DNA of 37,673 nucleotides from CALMEH01 sp964548225 (GCA_964548225.1 CAZJQP010000048.1:1-37673); one strand, 5' to 3'. Shown: positions 1 to 9,667, numbered from the stretch's first letter. A program made the numbers and translations. Notes: a model not told the origin generated them from the sequence alone.

Positions 1-521
1 GCGTTAATTTACTGCCGAATATTGAAAATACCTCAATAAACATCGGTATTTGACGAACTTTCGCAAGTTTTAAGACCTTTTTCGCCCGACAACGCCGCAA
101 ATAATGGCGAGATTTTACAGAAGAAACACGAAAAAGAATAAAATACGCATCGCAAACAAATATTTTCGATTAACAAATTCGCAGAAATTCTCGTGAACTA
201 AGCTAAAATCCCAAAACTGCGTAAGATGAGTTATTAAGTAGAAGAACTTTGAGCGGATTTGCAGTTCTCGACTACTCGCTCACAGTTATCATCTGTTTTA
301 TGAAGTGAAATATTTGTCTTTTCGCAATAGCTGATAGCAAATAGCCGTGAACTGATAATTTATGCAACTATAATAAGCTACTTTGAATATGCCATAGCGG
401 CACTTCTCAGATTGTTATATTTAGCGTTACTTTTTCGCAAATTTGAGTTATTATAAAAAAATTAAGTTTTTTGGTATTAAATCGGCAAAAATTACGCATT
501 AGTAAAGTATAAGGTTTTATT
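1..521. other. Intergenic region upstream of tssL, no gene seen
   Basis: This AT-rich stretch shows no convincing coding region on either strand. The frame beginning at base 3 stays open only to a TGA at 52-54 and could be the tail of an upstream gene, but that is too short to support. Bases about 328-360 hold loose heptamer-like repetition (ctgatag, caaatag, ctgataa) resembling the short repeats elsewhere in the window. The T6SS promoter presumably lies here, but no convincing -35/-10 pair stands out. No tssK or tssJ is present. Confidence 0.5.
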
Positions 522-1202
522 ATGAGCGAAAGAGTAACCAAGAATGATTTAGTCGCCTTTGCCGGACCGGTTTTCGATTTGATTCTGCGTCTGAAAGCCG
601 GAATTGTGCAACCTTCGATGGAACTGCGTCCGAGAATCGCTTCGATGCTGACCGATTTTGAACGCCGCGCCGAACGCTACCGCTTTAATCACAAAATTAT
701 TCAAGTTTCAAAATTTGCGCTCGCTGCATTTGTTGACGAAACCGTTCTGACAAACGACTTTAATCTGAAAAACGAATGGGAAAAAAACGCGCTTCAACTC
801 GAATATTTTAACGAACAGCTTGCCGGAAACAAGTTTTTCGATAAGCTCGAAGCGATGATTAAACAGATCGAAGTAACACAAGACGCGGTCGAGATTTATT
901 ATATTTGTATGCTTTTGGGCTTCAAGGGCAGATATGCGATTTACGAAAAAGAAAAACTTTTGGCGACAATGCAAAAAACCGCAAATGCACTTGTAAAAGT
1001 CGGCAAAATCAAACCGACCGAACTTTCTCCGCATTGGTTTGCCAACGACCAGCCAAAACCGCCCGAAAAACGCGGAATGCCGACTTGGGCAAAAGTTTCC
1101 GTGTTCGGCGGTCTATGTCTGTCAATAGTTATCTATTTGGCGATGTTTGTAACATCGTCGTATTTTCTCTATGAGGCAATGAAACCTTTGAATTTGAAAT
1201 AA
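522..1202 (+). CDS. tssL: T6SS inner-membrane protein TssL (DotU/IcmH family)
   Basis: TssL sits in the inner membrane with TssM and forms the base of the T6SS trans-envelope complex that docks the baseplate. The 226-residue protein has the expected layout: a cytoplasmic helical domain containing the family hallmark FVDETVL (about residues 70-76), then one C-terminal transmembrane helix (about residues 192-216) and a short tail. There is no OmpA-like peptidoglycan-binding extension, so this is the short form. The ATG follows a weak AAGG ribosome-binding site. It is the first gene of the long + strand T6SS run and is followed by tssM after 38 bases, the usual tssL-tssM pairing. The gene tssK, often directly upstream, is absent here. 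Confidence 0.93.
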   Translation: MSERVTKNDLVAFAGPVFDLILRLKAGIVQPSMELRPRIASMLTDFERRAERYRFNHKIIQVSKFALAAFVDETVLTNDFNLKNEWEKNALQLEYFNEQLAGNKFFDKLEAMIKQIEVTQDAVEIYYICMLLGFKGRYAIYEKEKLLATMQKTANALVKVGKIKPTELSPHWFANDQPKPPEKRGMPTWAKVSVFGGLCLSIVIYLAMFVTSSYFLYEAMKPLNLK

Positions 1203-1240
1203 GTTCTTTTGGCTTTGAACTTAGATTTTACCTTTAAATT

Positions 1241-4200
1241 ATGAATTCTTGGCACGTTCAACAACTTAAATTTGCCTTCGGCATCGGCGGTTTTATGTCG
1301 TTTTACGGTATCGTGATGGGAGTCATTTTGTTTAGCGATAAACTCGGCATTCCGATTCCCGGCGGTCAGAAAGTTGTTGTTATTGCTCTTGTGTTGCTGA
1401 CAATTCCGTTTGCCTTGCTTCTCGGCTATGTTACTACGCGCCGTAGCAAGAAAAAAGAAGAAAAAGCCAAAGCCGAGGCGGAAGCCAAAGCGGGCGAAAA
1501 AACCGAAACTGAAAAACCTGCCGAAAAATCTGCGCCGACTACTACAGACAACAGCGATTTTAAGCAAAGCACGGAAGAAGTTGTTCAATTCTTAAAAAAT
1601 TCAAATCTCGCGGGCGCAGGAAATGCCGTCTATTCTTTGCCTTGGTATCTCGTTGCGGGTGCAACGCGAAGCGGCAAATCTTCGCTCGTTATCGGTTCTG
1701 ATTTGACGTTCCAAAATCTGCCGAGCCAACGCCAATCCGAACAAAAAATTATTCGCCCGACCAAAGCCGTTGATTGGCGCATTACAAATGATGCGGTTTT
1801 TATTGATACTTCGGGTGTATTTCAAGCTGAATCGGATGAGGCAAGTCAATGGGCGGCGTTGCTCGACACAATAAAAAAAGCACGGTCAAATCGTCCGCTA
1901 GACGGATTTATTTTAACCGTCAGCGCGGAAAAAATTCTAAATGGCGATGAGCGCGAAACTGAAGAATTAGCAAAAATCCTGCGCGGCAAGCTCGATGAAG
2001 TCATCCAAAAATTTAAGATTCGTTTCCCTATTTATCTGGTTTTTACGAAAGCCGATTCTATTGAAGGTTTCAGCGATTCTTTTTCGGTTTCAAAACAAGA
2101 AGGCAAAAACCTTGTCTGGGGCGCGACGATTCCGCTCGAAAAAGCCGATAACGGACAAGGAATGTTCGACGGCGAATTTGAATTGCTTCAAAATTCGATG
2201 ATGAAGCGGCGTTTGATGCGTCTGAGTGCGCCGTTTGCGCCGATTCGACAGCTTCGGATTTTTAATTTTCCATTGCACTTCGGTTCGGCGCGAAGAAAAT
2301 TAGGCGCGTTTGTTTCAACGCTTTTTAAGCCGAATCCGTTTAGCGAAAATCCTTTTTTGCGCGGTTTTTATTTTACCGCATCAATTCCTGCCAAAGCCGG
2401 ACAAGGCGGCGTGGCAACCGTCGGGCAGACGTTTTTTACCGAAAAACTTTTCCGCGATGTCATTTTGCGCGACAAGGATTTGGTCAGAACCTTTGAAGAA
2501 CAAAAACAAAAACCACCGATTTTAGGTTGGTTTTTAACGGCTATCGGTGCGTTTATCATTTTCTTTTTGTTGATGATGGCAACAATTTCGCTTTTCAATA
2601 ATAAGGCGATGCTTGCTGATGTCAGCAAAAAAGGTGAGGAGGTTTTGAATATCGTTTTGAACGATGCCAATGTCAATCCGCTCAATAAAAAACCCGACGA
2701 AACCGACACCGAAATCAAAGCGATAAATAATCTCCGTAAAGAACTCGAAAAGCTCGACCAATGGGAGCGTGGCTCTGCGCCTTGGTTCAGCAAACCGATT
2801 TTGGGATGGGGAATGTATTCGGGCGATAAAATGTATCGTGAAAAACTTCTGCCGATTTACTTCAACGCTGTCGAACGACGTTTCAAAAACCCGTCGGTTG
2901 AAAAGATGAAGCAGGATCTCCAAAAATTCGCCGCCAGCAAACCACCCGTAAATCCGGGACAATTAACTGCCGACGAAGAGAAAGTTTTGGGCGAACATTA
3001 TAACTTGCTTCGGGCTTATTTGATGCTTACAGGCGAATTCAGATCGAAAATCAATGAAGCTGAATTAACCGATGTTTTGAAAAAATATTGGGCAAAAGAA
3101 TCGAAAACGACTGCCGGTATGGAAGGCACGGCGGAAGATATTATGATTTTTTGGGTCAAGCAAATTTCCCGCGATGAATTCCCCCGAATTCCATACGATG
3201 AAGAAACAAAAACGCTGGTTTCTTCAGTCCGCAAGATTTTGAAATATTTTCCTGCGCCGAATCGTTATTATAAAAACAAGACGGCGGAAGTTTCCCAAGC
3301 GGTTGATAAAAGTTTGGGTGAAGTTACGGTTCGCGGAATTTTATCACGCGGCAATGCAAACACCGAATTTGTTCAAGGCAAATATCAAATTCCCGGTGCA
3401 TATACGATTGAAGGTTTCAAACTGATGAAACCGATAATTGAAGAAGCCGATACAAAACTCGGTGAAAAAGATTGGGTAATGGGCGATGAAGAAGGAAATA
3501 TCGTAGTCGAAAAAAGCGACGGCGCACAAACCGTCAGAAAACTTTATTACACCGATTACATAAAACATTGGACTGAATTTATCAAAGATGCCCGTGTTAC
3601 TTACAAAGAAGAAAATGCCCAAGCCGCGATAAAAGAATTTGCCGATACAAAATCGCCGGTTGCCGTAATCATTCGTGAATTTGCCCGAAATGTTAATTTT
3701 GTCGGCAAAAAACCGGCGGCAGGCGGCGGATTTTTCTCAAGTATTTTCGAAACCATAAAAGGCTGGTTCAGCAAAGAAGAAAGTTTAGGAACAGGCGGAA
3801 ATTCTGACATTGAAGCCGCTTTTCGTCCGCTGATAAATTTCGTTGGCGAAGAAGGTGCGAAAGATGCGCCGATTACCAGTTATCAAAGTCAATTGACGAA
3901 TGTAAATAGAAAGTTTTCAGGTTTCGACCAAAACAAAATCAATGAAATTTCAGCCGAATTTGCAAAGCGAAAATTTGATAATTTCACCGAATTAGGCGAT
4001 GCTCGCGGAAAAATAGATACGCAGTTGAAACCTTTCGGCGAACCGGCGACGGCATTGGTAATTGCCGATTTTCTACGCCAACCGCTCGATATTTTAAATC
4101 AGCAACTCGGCTCGAAAGGTAAGGACGAAATTGCGAAAACTTGGGCGGAAACGATTTTGCCGAAGGCGCAAAACGCATTTAAAGGTTTTCCGTTTGAAGA

Positions 4201-4879
4201 CGGCGCAACCGAAGCGAATCTCAAAGATTTGGAAGAGTTTTTGAATCCGGGCGAAAATGGCATTTTAATGAAATTCTTTAACGAAAATCTGAAAGGCGAT
4301 TTCAAAAATGTGAACGAACAATTTGTGCCGACAACCGAAGGAAAATACGATCCGCAGTTTGTCGTGTTTTTGAATAACGCTTTTCGTCTGCGCGACAGGC
4401 TTTTCGGAAAAACAAGTGCAACGGTAAAATATTCCTACACTTTTGAATTGCAAGCACCGACGGATTTGACTGTTTCGGGAACGGTTGACGGCGAATCGGT
4501 TGAATCGGGTAAGGTAAAAAACATCGTCTTTCCTGCCGGACAAGGCAGAGAGCCGGGTGTAAATATCGTTTTTGGCACGAGCGAAACAGCGGCAACGCCA
4601 ACGCCTGCGCCGAGTCCGACGGGTTCGCCTTCGTCGAGTCCGACTCCGACAAAAAGCCCGACCGGAACACCACCGATTGAATATAAAACGCAATGGGGAT
4701 TGTTCCGTCTGATTAAGGATAACAACGCGGCTTTGCAAACGAACGGCTATAATATGTCCGTAACTCGCGGTGATAAAAAGATTACGATAATTATCAAACC
4801 GGCGGGAAACGATGTTTTTGAAAAGAATTTTGAAGTTTTCAAAGCCGTTCGTGCTGTGCCGTCGGTGATTTTGAAATAA
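1241..4879 (+). CDS. tssM: T6SS inner-membrane protein TssM (IcmF family)
   Basis: TssM is the large inner-membrane scaffold that spans the periplasm and binds TssL and, where present, TssJ. At 1212 residues it has full family length. Two N-terminal transmembrane segments (about residues 10-30 and 46-65) are followed by a cytoplasmic GTPase-like domain with a Walker A loop, GATRSGKSS (140-148). A third transmembrane helix (about 425-452) precedes the long periplasmic part. The C-terminal beta domain contains the recognisable WGLFRL motif near residue 1150. An oddity is a Pro/Ser/Thr-rich stretch of about 30 residues (nt about 4590-4680) inserted just before that motif, which looks like a flexible loop. 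The Walker A motif is intact, so nucleotide binding is plausible. Confidence 0.95.
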   Translation: MNSWHVQQLKFAFGIGGFMSFYGIVMGVILFSDKLGIPIPGGQKVVVIALVLLTIPFALLLGYVTTRRSKKKEEKAKAEAEAKAGEKTETEKPAEKSAPTTTDNSDFKQSTEEVVQFLKNSNLAGAGNAVYSLPWYLVAGATRSGKSSLVIGSDLTFQNLPSQRQSEQKIIRPTKAVDWRITNDAVFIDTSGVFQAESDEASQWAALLDTIKKARSNRPLDGFILTVSAEKILNGDERETEELAKILRGKLDEVIQKFKIRFPIYLVFTKADSIEGFSDSFSVSKQEGKNLVWGATIPLEKADNGQGMFDGEFELLQNSMMKRRLMRLSAPFAPIRQLRIFNFPLHFGSARRKLGAFVSTLFKPNPFSENPFLRGFYFTASIPAKAGQGGVATVGQTFFTEKLFRDVILRDKDLVRTFEEQKQKPPILGWFLTAIGAFIIFFLLMMATISLFNNKAMLADVSKKGEEVLNIVLNDANVNPLNKKPDETDTEIKAINNLRKELEKLDQWERGSAPWFSKPILGWGMYSGDKMYREKLLPIYFNAVERRFKNPSVEKMKQDLQKFAASKPPVNPGQLTADEEKVLGEHYNLLRAYLMLTGEFRSKINEAELTDVLKKYWAKESKTTAGMEGTAEDIMIFWVKQISRDEFPRIPYDEETKTLVSSVRKILKYFPAPNRYYKNKTAEVSQAVDKSLGEVTVRGILSRGNANTEFVQGKYQIPGAYTIEGFKLMKPIIEEADTKLGEKDWVMGDEEGNIVVEKSDGAQTVRKLYYTDYIKHWTEFIKDARVTYKEENAQAAIKEFADTKSPVAVIIREFARNVNFVGKKPAAGGGFFSSIFETIKGWFSKEESLGTGGNSDIEAAFRPLINFVGEEGAKDAPITSYQSQLTNVNRKFSGFDQNKINEISAEFAKRKFDNFTELGDARGKIDTQLKPFGEPATALVIADFLRQPLDILNQQLGSKGKDEIAKTWAETILPKAQNAFKGFPFEDGATEANLKDLEEFLNPGENGILMKFFNENLKGDFKNVNEQFVPTTEGKYDPQFVVFLNNAFRLRDRLFGKTSATVKYSYTFELQAPTDLTVSGTVDGESVESGKVKNIVFPAGQGREPGVNIVFGTSETAATPTPAPSPTGSPSSSPTPTKSPTGTPPIEYKTQWGLFRLIKDNNAALQTNGYNMSVTRGDKKITIIIKPAGNDVFEKNFEVFKAVRAVPSVILK

Positions 4880-4963
4880 AATGCAGAAACACGCACTAAG
4901 TAAGTGTGTTTTATCAGGAAATTGCTCCTTTACTTTATGCGAAATTCTGTATTGTTGAATTTT

Positions 4964-5758
4964 ATGAATGAAGCCAAAACACAACTCGACGCAGGAAATT
5001 TGAAGGGCGCAACGGAAGCGGCTCTCGCGACGGTCAAAGCAAAACCGACGGATGAACCTGCACGAATCTTCTTGTTTGAACTTTCGTGTTTTTCGGGCGA
5101 TTGGGAACGCGCCGAACGTCAATTGGACGTTATCGGTCACCAAGATGCCAAAGCGATGGTCGGGACTTTGATTTATCGTCAGGCATTTGAAGCCGAACGC
5201 AAACGCGCCAGATATTTTTCCGATGGTTTAAAGCCCGAATTTCTTGCCGAACCACCCAACTGGATTTACGGTTTGCTGACGGCAAACAATCGTCTGCGCG
5301 AAGGTAACGCCGCAGAAGCCCGTGAGATTTTGGATAAAACCGAAGAAGAACGTCCCGCTTTTTCCTGCAAAATAAATGGCGTGGATGCGTCAGACTTTCG
5401 TGATTATAATGATTTAACGCTCGGTGTTTTGGAAGCGATTATCAAAGACAGTTATGTTTGGATTCCGTTTGAGCAAATCGAGCGTATCGAAATTACTAAA
5501 CCGAAATCCTTGCGCGACCTTTTTTGGCTGCAAGGTAAAGTTCAAACCGACAACGGCACGAACGGCGAGGTTATAATACCTGCGCTTTACGCCGATTCGT
5601 GGCGCAGTGGTAACGATCAAGTTCGTCTTGGCAGAATGACTGATTGGCGTGATGCAGGAAGCGAAATTTTTATCGGCGAAGGAATGAAAATGTTTTGGGC
5701 AGACGGACAAGACAAACCGATTTTGGAAATAGAGACGATTGAGTTTGTAAAGGAGTAA
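4964..5758 (+). CDS. tagJ: T6SS accessory protein TagJ (ImpE/SciE family)
   Basis: TagJ (ImpE/SciE) is a cytoplasmic T6SS accessory protein, reported in other systems to bind the sheath protein TssB and influence ClpV-driven sheath disassembly. The sequence shows the family layout: an N-terminal helical, TPR-like region (AKTQLDAGNLKGATEAAL, then repeats of similar helices) and a C-terminal beta-rich domain with the PFEQIERIEI and LPALYADSW-like (IIPALYADSW) signatures. The start at 4964 (MNEAKTQ) gives 264 residues, matching the family. The open frame extends to 4904, but those extra residues do not resemble the family. No strong ribosome-binding site is seen. The stop codon overlaps the ribosome-binding site of the next gene. 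Confidence 0.85.
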   Translation: MNEAKTQLDAGNLKGATEAALATVKAKPTDEPARIFLFELSCFSGDWERAERQLDVIGHQDAKAMVGTLIYRQAFEAERKRARYFSDGLKPEFLAEPPNWIYGLLTANNRLREGNAAEAREILDKTEEERPAFSCKINGVDASDFRDYNDLTLGVLEAIIKDSYVWIPFEQIERIEITKPKSLRDLFWLQGKVQTDNGTNGEVIIPALYADSWRSGNDQVRLGRMTDWRDAGSEIFIGEGMKMFWADGQDKPILEIETIEFVKE

Positions 5759-5761
5759 AGA

Positions 5762-6307
5762 GTGGCTGGAATATTTAATCTTTGGTTAGTAGATAAAGGA
5801 ACGCGAAGCCAATATTATTGGGGCGAAGGCACAATGTATGCCGTCGGCTTGTATTTGCAGGAATATTTTAATCAAGCCTGTAAAAAATCAAAAACCTTCG
5901 ACAGTGCGAATTTTTCGTGGAGCGGAAAAGGAGGACAAGTTCAGCCAAACGAAGTGGTCGTATATTTTCTGCAAAACCGGAGCGACAGCATCGTAGCGGC
6001 GCAGGGCGGAACAATCAAACACGGTTCGGGAGCGACATATACAACCGGCGCGGGAACGATTTCGGAAGTTTATCTTTCTGAAATGGAAGGTGATGCAAAT
6101 TATTCGCGCCTTGTGGCAAATATCGCTTTTCACGAAATACTGCATAATAAACTTGAACCAACGCCGCTTGCGGACATCCACAGTATCGGCGGTGGCGGAT
6201 TGTCGAGCGCAACGGTCAGCCGCGGAATGCGTCCGACGGATGCGGAAATCAATCATCTGGTTACAAGTCTTGACCGAAATGTTCCGCAATATACGCTGAA
6301 AATGTGA
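5762..6307 (+). CDS. Small HExxH putative metallopeptidase, T6SS-embedded
   Basis: This 181-residue protein starts with GTG, three bases after tagJ, behind a good AAGGAG site (5750-5755) that overlaps the tagJ stop. It has no signal peptide or membrane segment. A zincin motif is visible as FHEILHNK, with H124, E125 and H128 as likely zinc ligands and catalytic base. A D-x-H (D138, H140) twelve residues on, followed by a Gly-rich run, could supply the third ligand. The N-terminal half contains Gly/Thr-rich beta-like segments. No family could be assigned with certainty. Its position between tagJ and tssA, tightly coupled to structural genes, suggests a T6SS cargo or accessory protease. It could instead act in assembly, for example on the cell wall. 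No immunity gene is adjacent. Confidence 0.7.
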   Translation: MAGIFNLWLVDKGTRSQYYWGEGTMYAVGLYLQEYFNQACKKSKTFDSANFSWSGKGGQVQPNEVVVYFLQNRSDSIVAAQGGTIKHGSGATYTTGAGTISEVYLSEMEGDANYSRLVANIAFHEILHNKLEPTPLADIHSIGGGGLSSATVSRGMRPTDAEINHLVTSLDRNVPQYTLKM

Positions 6308-6408
6308 TGAGGAAACCGGACAAAAAGAACGTATATTTGTTTTTTTACGCTGAACAATCCGGCGGCGTTTTTGGATAGTTTGAAGATAAAACGAGGAAAT
6401 TTTCAGAG

Positions 6409-7551
6409 ATGAGTAATATCGAGTCAAAACCGTCAGTTATCAATCTCGAAGCATTGCTTCAACCGATTTCGGAAGAAAGCCCGGCGGGCGAAAGTGTCCG
6501 CTATTCCGGTATCTATGATGAAATTGCCGAAGCACGGCGAGCGGATGATGATGCGGCGCAAGGTGAATGGGTTACGCAACTGAAAGTTGCCGATTGGCGC
6601 AAAGTGATAGATTTGGCGGTGCCGACGCTCGAAAAAGATACGAAAGATTTGCAAATTGCCGCGTGGCTTTCCGAAGCCTTAGTCAAACAATTCGGCTTTG
6701 CGGGTTTGCGCGACAGTTTGAAATTGATGTCGGGATTGCAGAATATTTTTTGGGAAACCCTGCATCCTGAAATTGACGAAGGCGATATGGAAGGTCGTGC
6801 CAACGCCGTTTCGGTGATGGATAAACAAACGGCTTTTGCAATTAAAAGCGCAGCAATCACCGGCTCGTCCGGTTATAGTTTTAATGATTGGGAAGATTCG
6901 AAAAGATTTGATATACCCGATAATATTGACACCTTAGACAGCAGTGACCAAGCAAGATTCAGAGAGCTAAAAGCCCAAGCCGAAAAGGAAAACCGCGTTA
7001 CAGCGACAAAATGGCGTATTGAAATCGCATCTTCGCGGCGTGCTTTTTATGAAGAATTAAATTTTACAATTGACGAATGTTTAGCAGAATACGCTGAATT
7101 AAATCGCGTCAATGAAGAAAAATACGACCGCAATCAAGTTCCCGGAATGGGACATTTGAAAAAAGCTCTAGACGAAGTCCATACACAGGTCAAAAAACTT
7201 CTTGAAGAAAAACGTCAGGAAGAGCCGGATGAAACGGAAACCGTTGAAAGCGAATCAGGCGCGGAAGGTGAGGAAGGCGCAATAATTAAAGTTGCCGGTG
7301 TAGCTACGGCAAGCGGCGCGATTCAAAATCGGGCAGACGCGCTCAAACGGTTGAGCGATATTGCTCAATTTTTTCAAAAAACCGAACCGCACAGCCCGCT
7401 TTCATATCTTATTCAACGTGCCGTAAAATGGGGCAATATGCCGCTTGAAAGCTGGCTGCAAGACGTGATTAAAGACGAAACCGTTATTTACAACATTCGT
7501 CAAACGCTCGGATTCAATACGAATTTGCCGTCAGATTCGGAAAATCCGTAA
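6409..7551 (+). CDS. tssA: T6SS assembly protein TssA (ImpA family)
   Basis: TssA primes and coordinates polymerisation of the T6SS tube and sheath at the baseplate. The 380-residue protein starts with a typical ImpA N-terminal domain (about residues 10-125, including LLQPISEESPAGE, with the ADW and LHPEID motifs). A variable middle region with an acidic Glu-rich linker (about 260-290) leads to the C-terminal domain (about 305-370, RADALKRLSDIAQFFQKTEP and a WGNMPL-like motif). This C-terminal type resembles the short TssA proteins with a VasJ/ImpA-like end. About 100 bases separate it from the preceding protease-like gene. The ribosome-binding site is weak. Confidence 0.9.
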   Translation: MSNIESKPSVINLEALLQPISEESPAGESVRYSGIYDEIAEARRADDDAAQGEWVTQLKVADWRKVIDLAVPTLEKDTKDLQIAAWLSEALVKQFGFAGLRDSLKLMSGLQNIFWETLHPEIDEGDMEGRANAVSVMDKQTAFAIKSAAITGSSGYSFNDWEDSKRFDIPDNIDTLDSSDQARFRELKAQAEKENRVTATKWRIEIASSRRAFYEELNFTIDECLAEYAELNRVNEEKYDRNQVPGMGHLKKALDEVHTQVKKLLEEKRQEEPDETETVESESGAEGEEGAIIKVAGVATASGAIQNRADALKRLSDIAQFFQKTEPHSPLSYLIQRAVKWGNMPLESWLQDVIKDETVIYNIRQTLGFNTNLPSDSENP

Positions 7552-7609
7552 GTTTAACAGTTTCTAAACTAATAAAGTTAGAATAAATAAAGAAAGGAGA
7601 TAGATAAGA

Positions 7610-8128
7610 ATGCCAACGAGAGAAAGTCTGCAACATAAAATAGACCGTGTGCGTCCGCCGCGTGTCCAAATTACATACGATGTCGAGGTGGGAGATGCCA
7701 TCGAAATGAAGGAATTGCCGTTTGTTGTCGGCGTGATGGGCGATTTTGTCGGGAAACCCGAAGAGCCGCTTCCTGCGCTGAAAAACCGTAAGTTCATCGA
7801 AATTGATCCTGATAATTTCAATCAGGTGCTTGCCGGAATGAAGCCGCGTGTTGCTTTTACGGTTGATAACAAATTGCAAGATGACGGAAGCAAAATGGGC
7901 GTTGATTTGACCTTTAACAGTATCGAAGATTTTGAGCCGGATCAAGTTGCTCAAAACGTCGAACCGCTTCGTAAATTGGTCGAAGCACGTCAGAAACTTT
8001 CCGATTTACGTTCAAAAATGGACGGCAACGAAAAATTGGAAAGTCTGCTCGAATCGGTTATTTCTGATGCCGCGAAACAAAAAGAACTGAGCGACGCGCT
8101 CGGTCTGGAAGCTAAGAAGGAGGAATAA
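7610..8128 (+). CDS. tssB: T6SS sheath small subunit TssB (VipA)
   Basis: TssB and TssC form the cytoplasmic contractile sheath around the Hcp tube. The 172-residue protein has the conserved N-terminal core: KIDRVRPPRVQITYDVE, then LPFVVGVMGDF. The FIEIDPDNFNQVLAGMKPR segment and a C-terminal helical region match VipA-type proteins. A strong AAGGAG site lies 10 bases before the ATG. The stop is four bases from tssC, so the two are translationally paired. Confidence 0.95.
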   Translation: MPTRESLQHKIDRVRPPRVQITYDVEVGDAIEMKELPFVVGVMGDFVGKPEEPLPALKNRKFIEIDPDNFNQVLAGMKPRVAFTVDNKLQDDGSKMGVDLTFNSIEDFEPDQVAQNVEPLRKLVEARQKLSDLRSKMDGNEKLESLLESVISDAAKQKELSDALGLEAKKEE

Positions 8129-8132
8129 ATTT

Positions 8133-9620
8133 ATGGCTGAGAAAAAACAAGAAGCCGCCGCCGTTGAAACCCAAGAAGTCGAAGAAGTCGGATTGCTCGA
8201 CCAAATTTTGACGCAGGGAAAAATGGCACGCGATGATTATCAAAAAGAACAAGCAAAAGATATGATTGGCGAATTCGTCAATCAAGTAATGAGCGGTGAA
8301 TTAACCCTGTCCAAAAATATGGATGTGGCAATCAACGCCCGCATCGCCGAAATTGATCGTCTTCTGTCGGCGCAGATGAACGAAATTATGCACCACGAAG
8401 ACTTTCAGAAACTCGAAGGTTCGTGGCGCGGACTGCATCATCTCGTCAAAAATTCTTTGACCGGAACGCAACTTAAAATCCGTGTGATGAGTGCGACGAA
8501 AAAAGACCTTTTGAAAGATTTTGAACGCGCTCTGGAATTTGACCAATCGGCGATGTTCAAAAAAATCTATGAAGATGAATACGGAATGTTCGGCGGCGCA
8601 CCATTTGGCGCGATTATCGGCGATTACGAATTCGGCAATCATCCGCAAGATATGGCTCTTTTAACAAGCATTTCGGGAGTTGCGGCGGCAGCCCACGCAC
8701 CGTTTATCAGTGCGGCTTCGGCAGATATGTTCGGTTGGGACACATTCAACGAAATGACCGAAGTGCGCGATATTTCCAAAATTTTCGACCGTGCTGAATA
8801 TATGAAATGGCGCAGTTTCCGCGAATCGGAAGATTCACGTTTTGTTGGTCTGACCCTGCCGCACGTTCTTGGACGCGAACCTTACGGCGCGGCAACAAAA
8901 CCGACCGAATCGTTCAGTTTCGAGGAAGATGTTGACGGCACAGACCACAAAAAATACTTGTGGAGCAATGCGGCATATGCAATGGGAACACGCTTGACCG
9001 AAGCATTTTCAATGCACGGTTGGTGTGTGGCGATTCGCGGTGTGGAAGGCGGCGGACTCGTTGACCAACTGCCGACGCATACATTCCAAACCGATGAAGG
9101 CGAAATTGCGATGAAATGTCCGACGGAGGTCGCTATTACAGACCGCCGCGAAAAGGAATTTTCCGACAACGGATTTATTCCGCTCGTGCATTGCAAAAAT
9201 ACCGATTACGCAGCATTTTTCGCTACGCAATCTTGTCAAAAAGCGAAAAAATACGACACCGATGCGGCAAATGCCAATGCACGGCTTTCAACGCAACTGC
9301 AATATATTTTCGCCACATCGCGTTTCGCACATTATTTGAAATCAATGGTGCGCGACAAAATCGGATCATTTATGTCGCGTAAGGAAGCGGAAATATTTCT
9401 GAATCGTTGGATTAGCAATTACGTTCTCGAGAACGATGTTGCCCCGGCGGCGCAGAAAGCGAAATATCCGCTTCGTGAAGCACGGGTTGATGTTTCGGAA
9501 GTTCCGGGCAAGCCGGGAGTTTATCGTGCTGTCGCATTTTTGCGCCCGCATTTCCAACTCGACGAGCTTTCTGTTTCATTACGTCTGGTCGCGGAATTGC
9601 CCCCGTCGGCTAACAAATAA
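8133..9620 (+). CDS. tssC: T6SS sheath large subunit TssC (VipB)
   Basis: TssC pairs with TssB to build the contractile sheath. The length (495 residues) and many conserved segments fit the family: the FQKLEGSWRGLHHLV region near residue 90, GAIIGDYEF, FISAASADMFGW, RESEDSRFVGLTLPHVLGR, then the C-terminal SVRLVAELP-type ending (here SVSLRLVAELP). A strong AAGGAGG site (8117-8123) sits within the end of tssB. It is followed by about 200 bases with two hairpins before hcp, so expression of hcp may be uncoupled from the sheath genes. Confidence 0.97.
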   Translation: MAEKKQEAAAVETQEVEEVGLLDQILTQGKMARDDYQKEQAKDMIGEFVNQVMSGELTLSKNMDVAINARIAEIDRLLSAQMNEIMHHEDFQKLEGSWRGLHHLVKNSLTGTQLKIRVMSATKKDLLKDFERALEFDQSAMFKKIYEDEYGMFGGAPFGAIIGDYEFGNHPQDMALLTSISGVAAAAHAPFISAASADMFGWDTFNEMTEVRDISKIFDRAEYMKWRSFRESEDSRFVGLTLPHVLGREPYGAATKPTESFSFEEDVDGTDHKKYLWSNAAYAMGTRLTEAFSMHGWCVAIRGVEGGGLVDQLPTHTFQTDEGEIAMKCPTEVAITDRREKEFSDNGFIPLVHCKNTDYAAFFATQSCQKAKKYDTDAANANARLSTQLQYIFATSRFAHYLKSMVRDKIGSFMSRKEAEIFLNRWISNYVLENDVAPAAQKAKYPLREARVDVSEVPGKPGVYRAVAFLRPHFQLDELSVSLRLVAELPPSANK

Positions 9621-9626
9621 TTGAAT

Positions 9627-9656
9627 TTTGCAAATTTTGAAAAAAAAATTTGCAAA
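9627..9656. promoter_or_regulatory. AT-rich hairpin downstream of tssC
   Basis: An 11-base inverted repeat (tttgcaaattt at 9627-9637 and aaatttgcaaa at 9646-9656) lies just after the tssC stop with an A-rich loop. It could slow or end transcription or protect the tssBC transcript end. No clear T-tract follows, so it is not a classical terminator. Confidence 0.45.
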
Positions 9657-9667
9657 TTACGCAAAAG

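Noticed and set aside
1..54. Partial coding region at the window edge (frame 3)
   Set aside because: Only 17 codons before a stop with no recognisable motif.
4904..4963. Upstream start for tagJ
   Set aside because: The extra 20 residues are hydrophobic/basic and unlike the family, and no ribosome-binding site supports them.
4265..5143. Long - strand open frame opposite tssM and tagJ
   Set aside because: It is antisense to well-supported genes, has Arg/Phe/Cys-rich composition typical of shadow frames and no homology signature.
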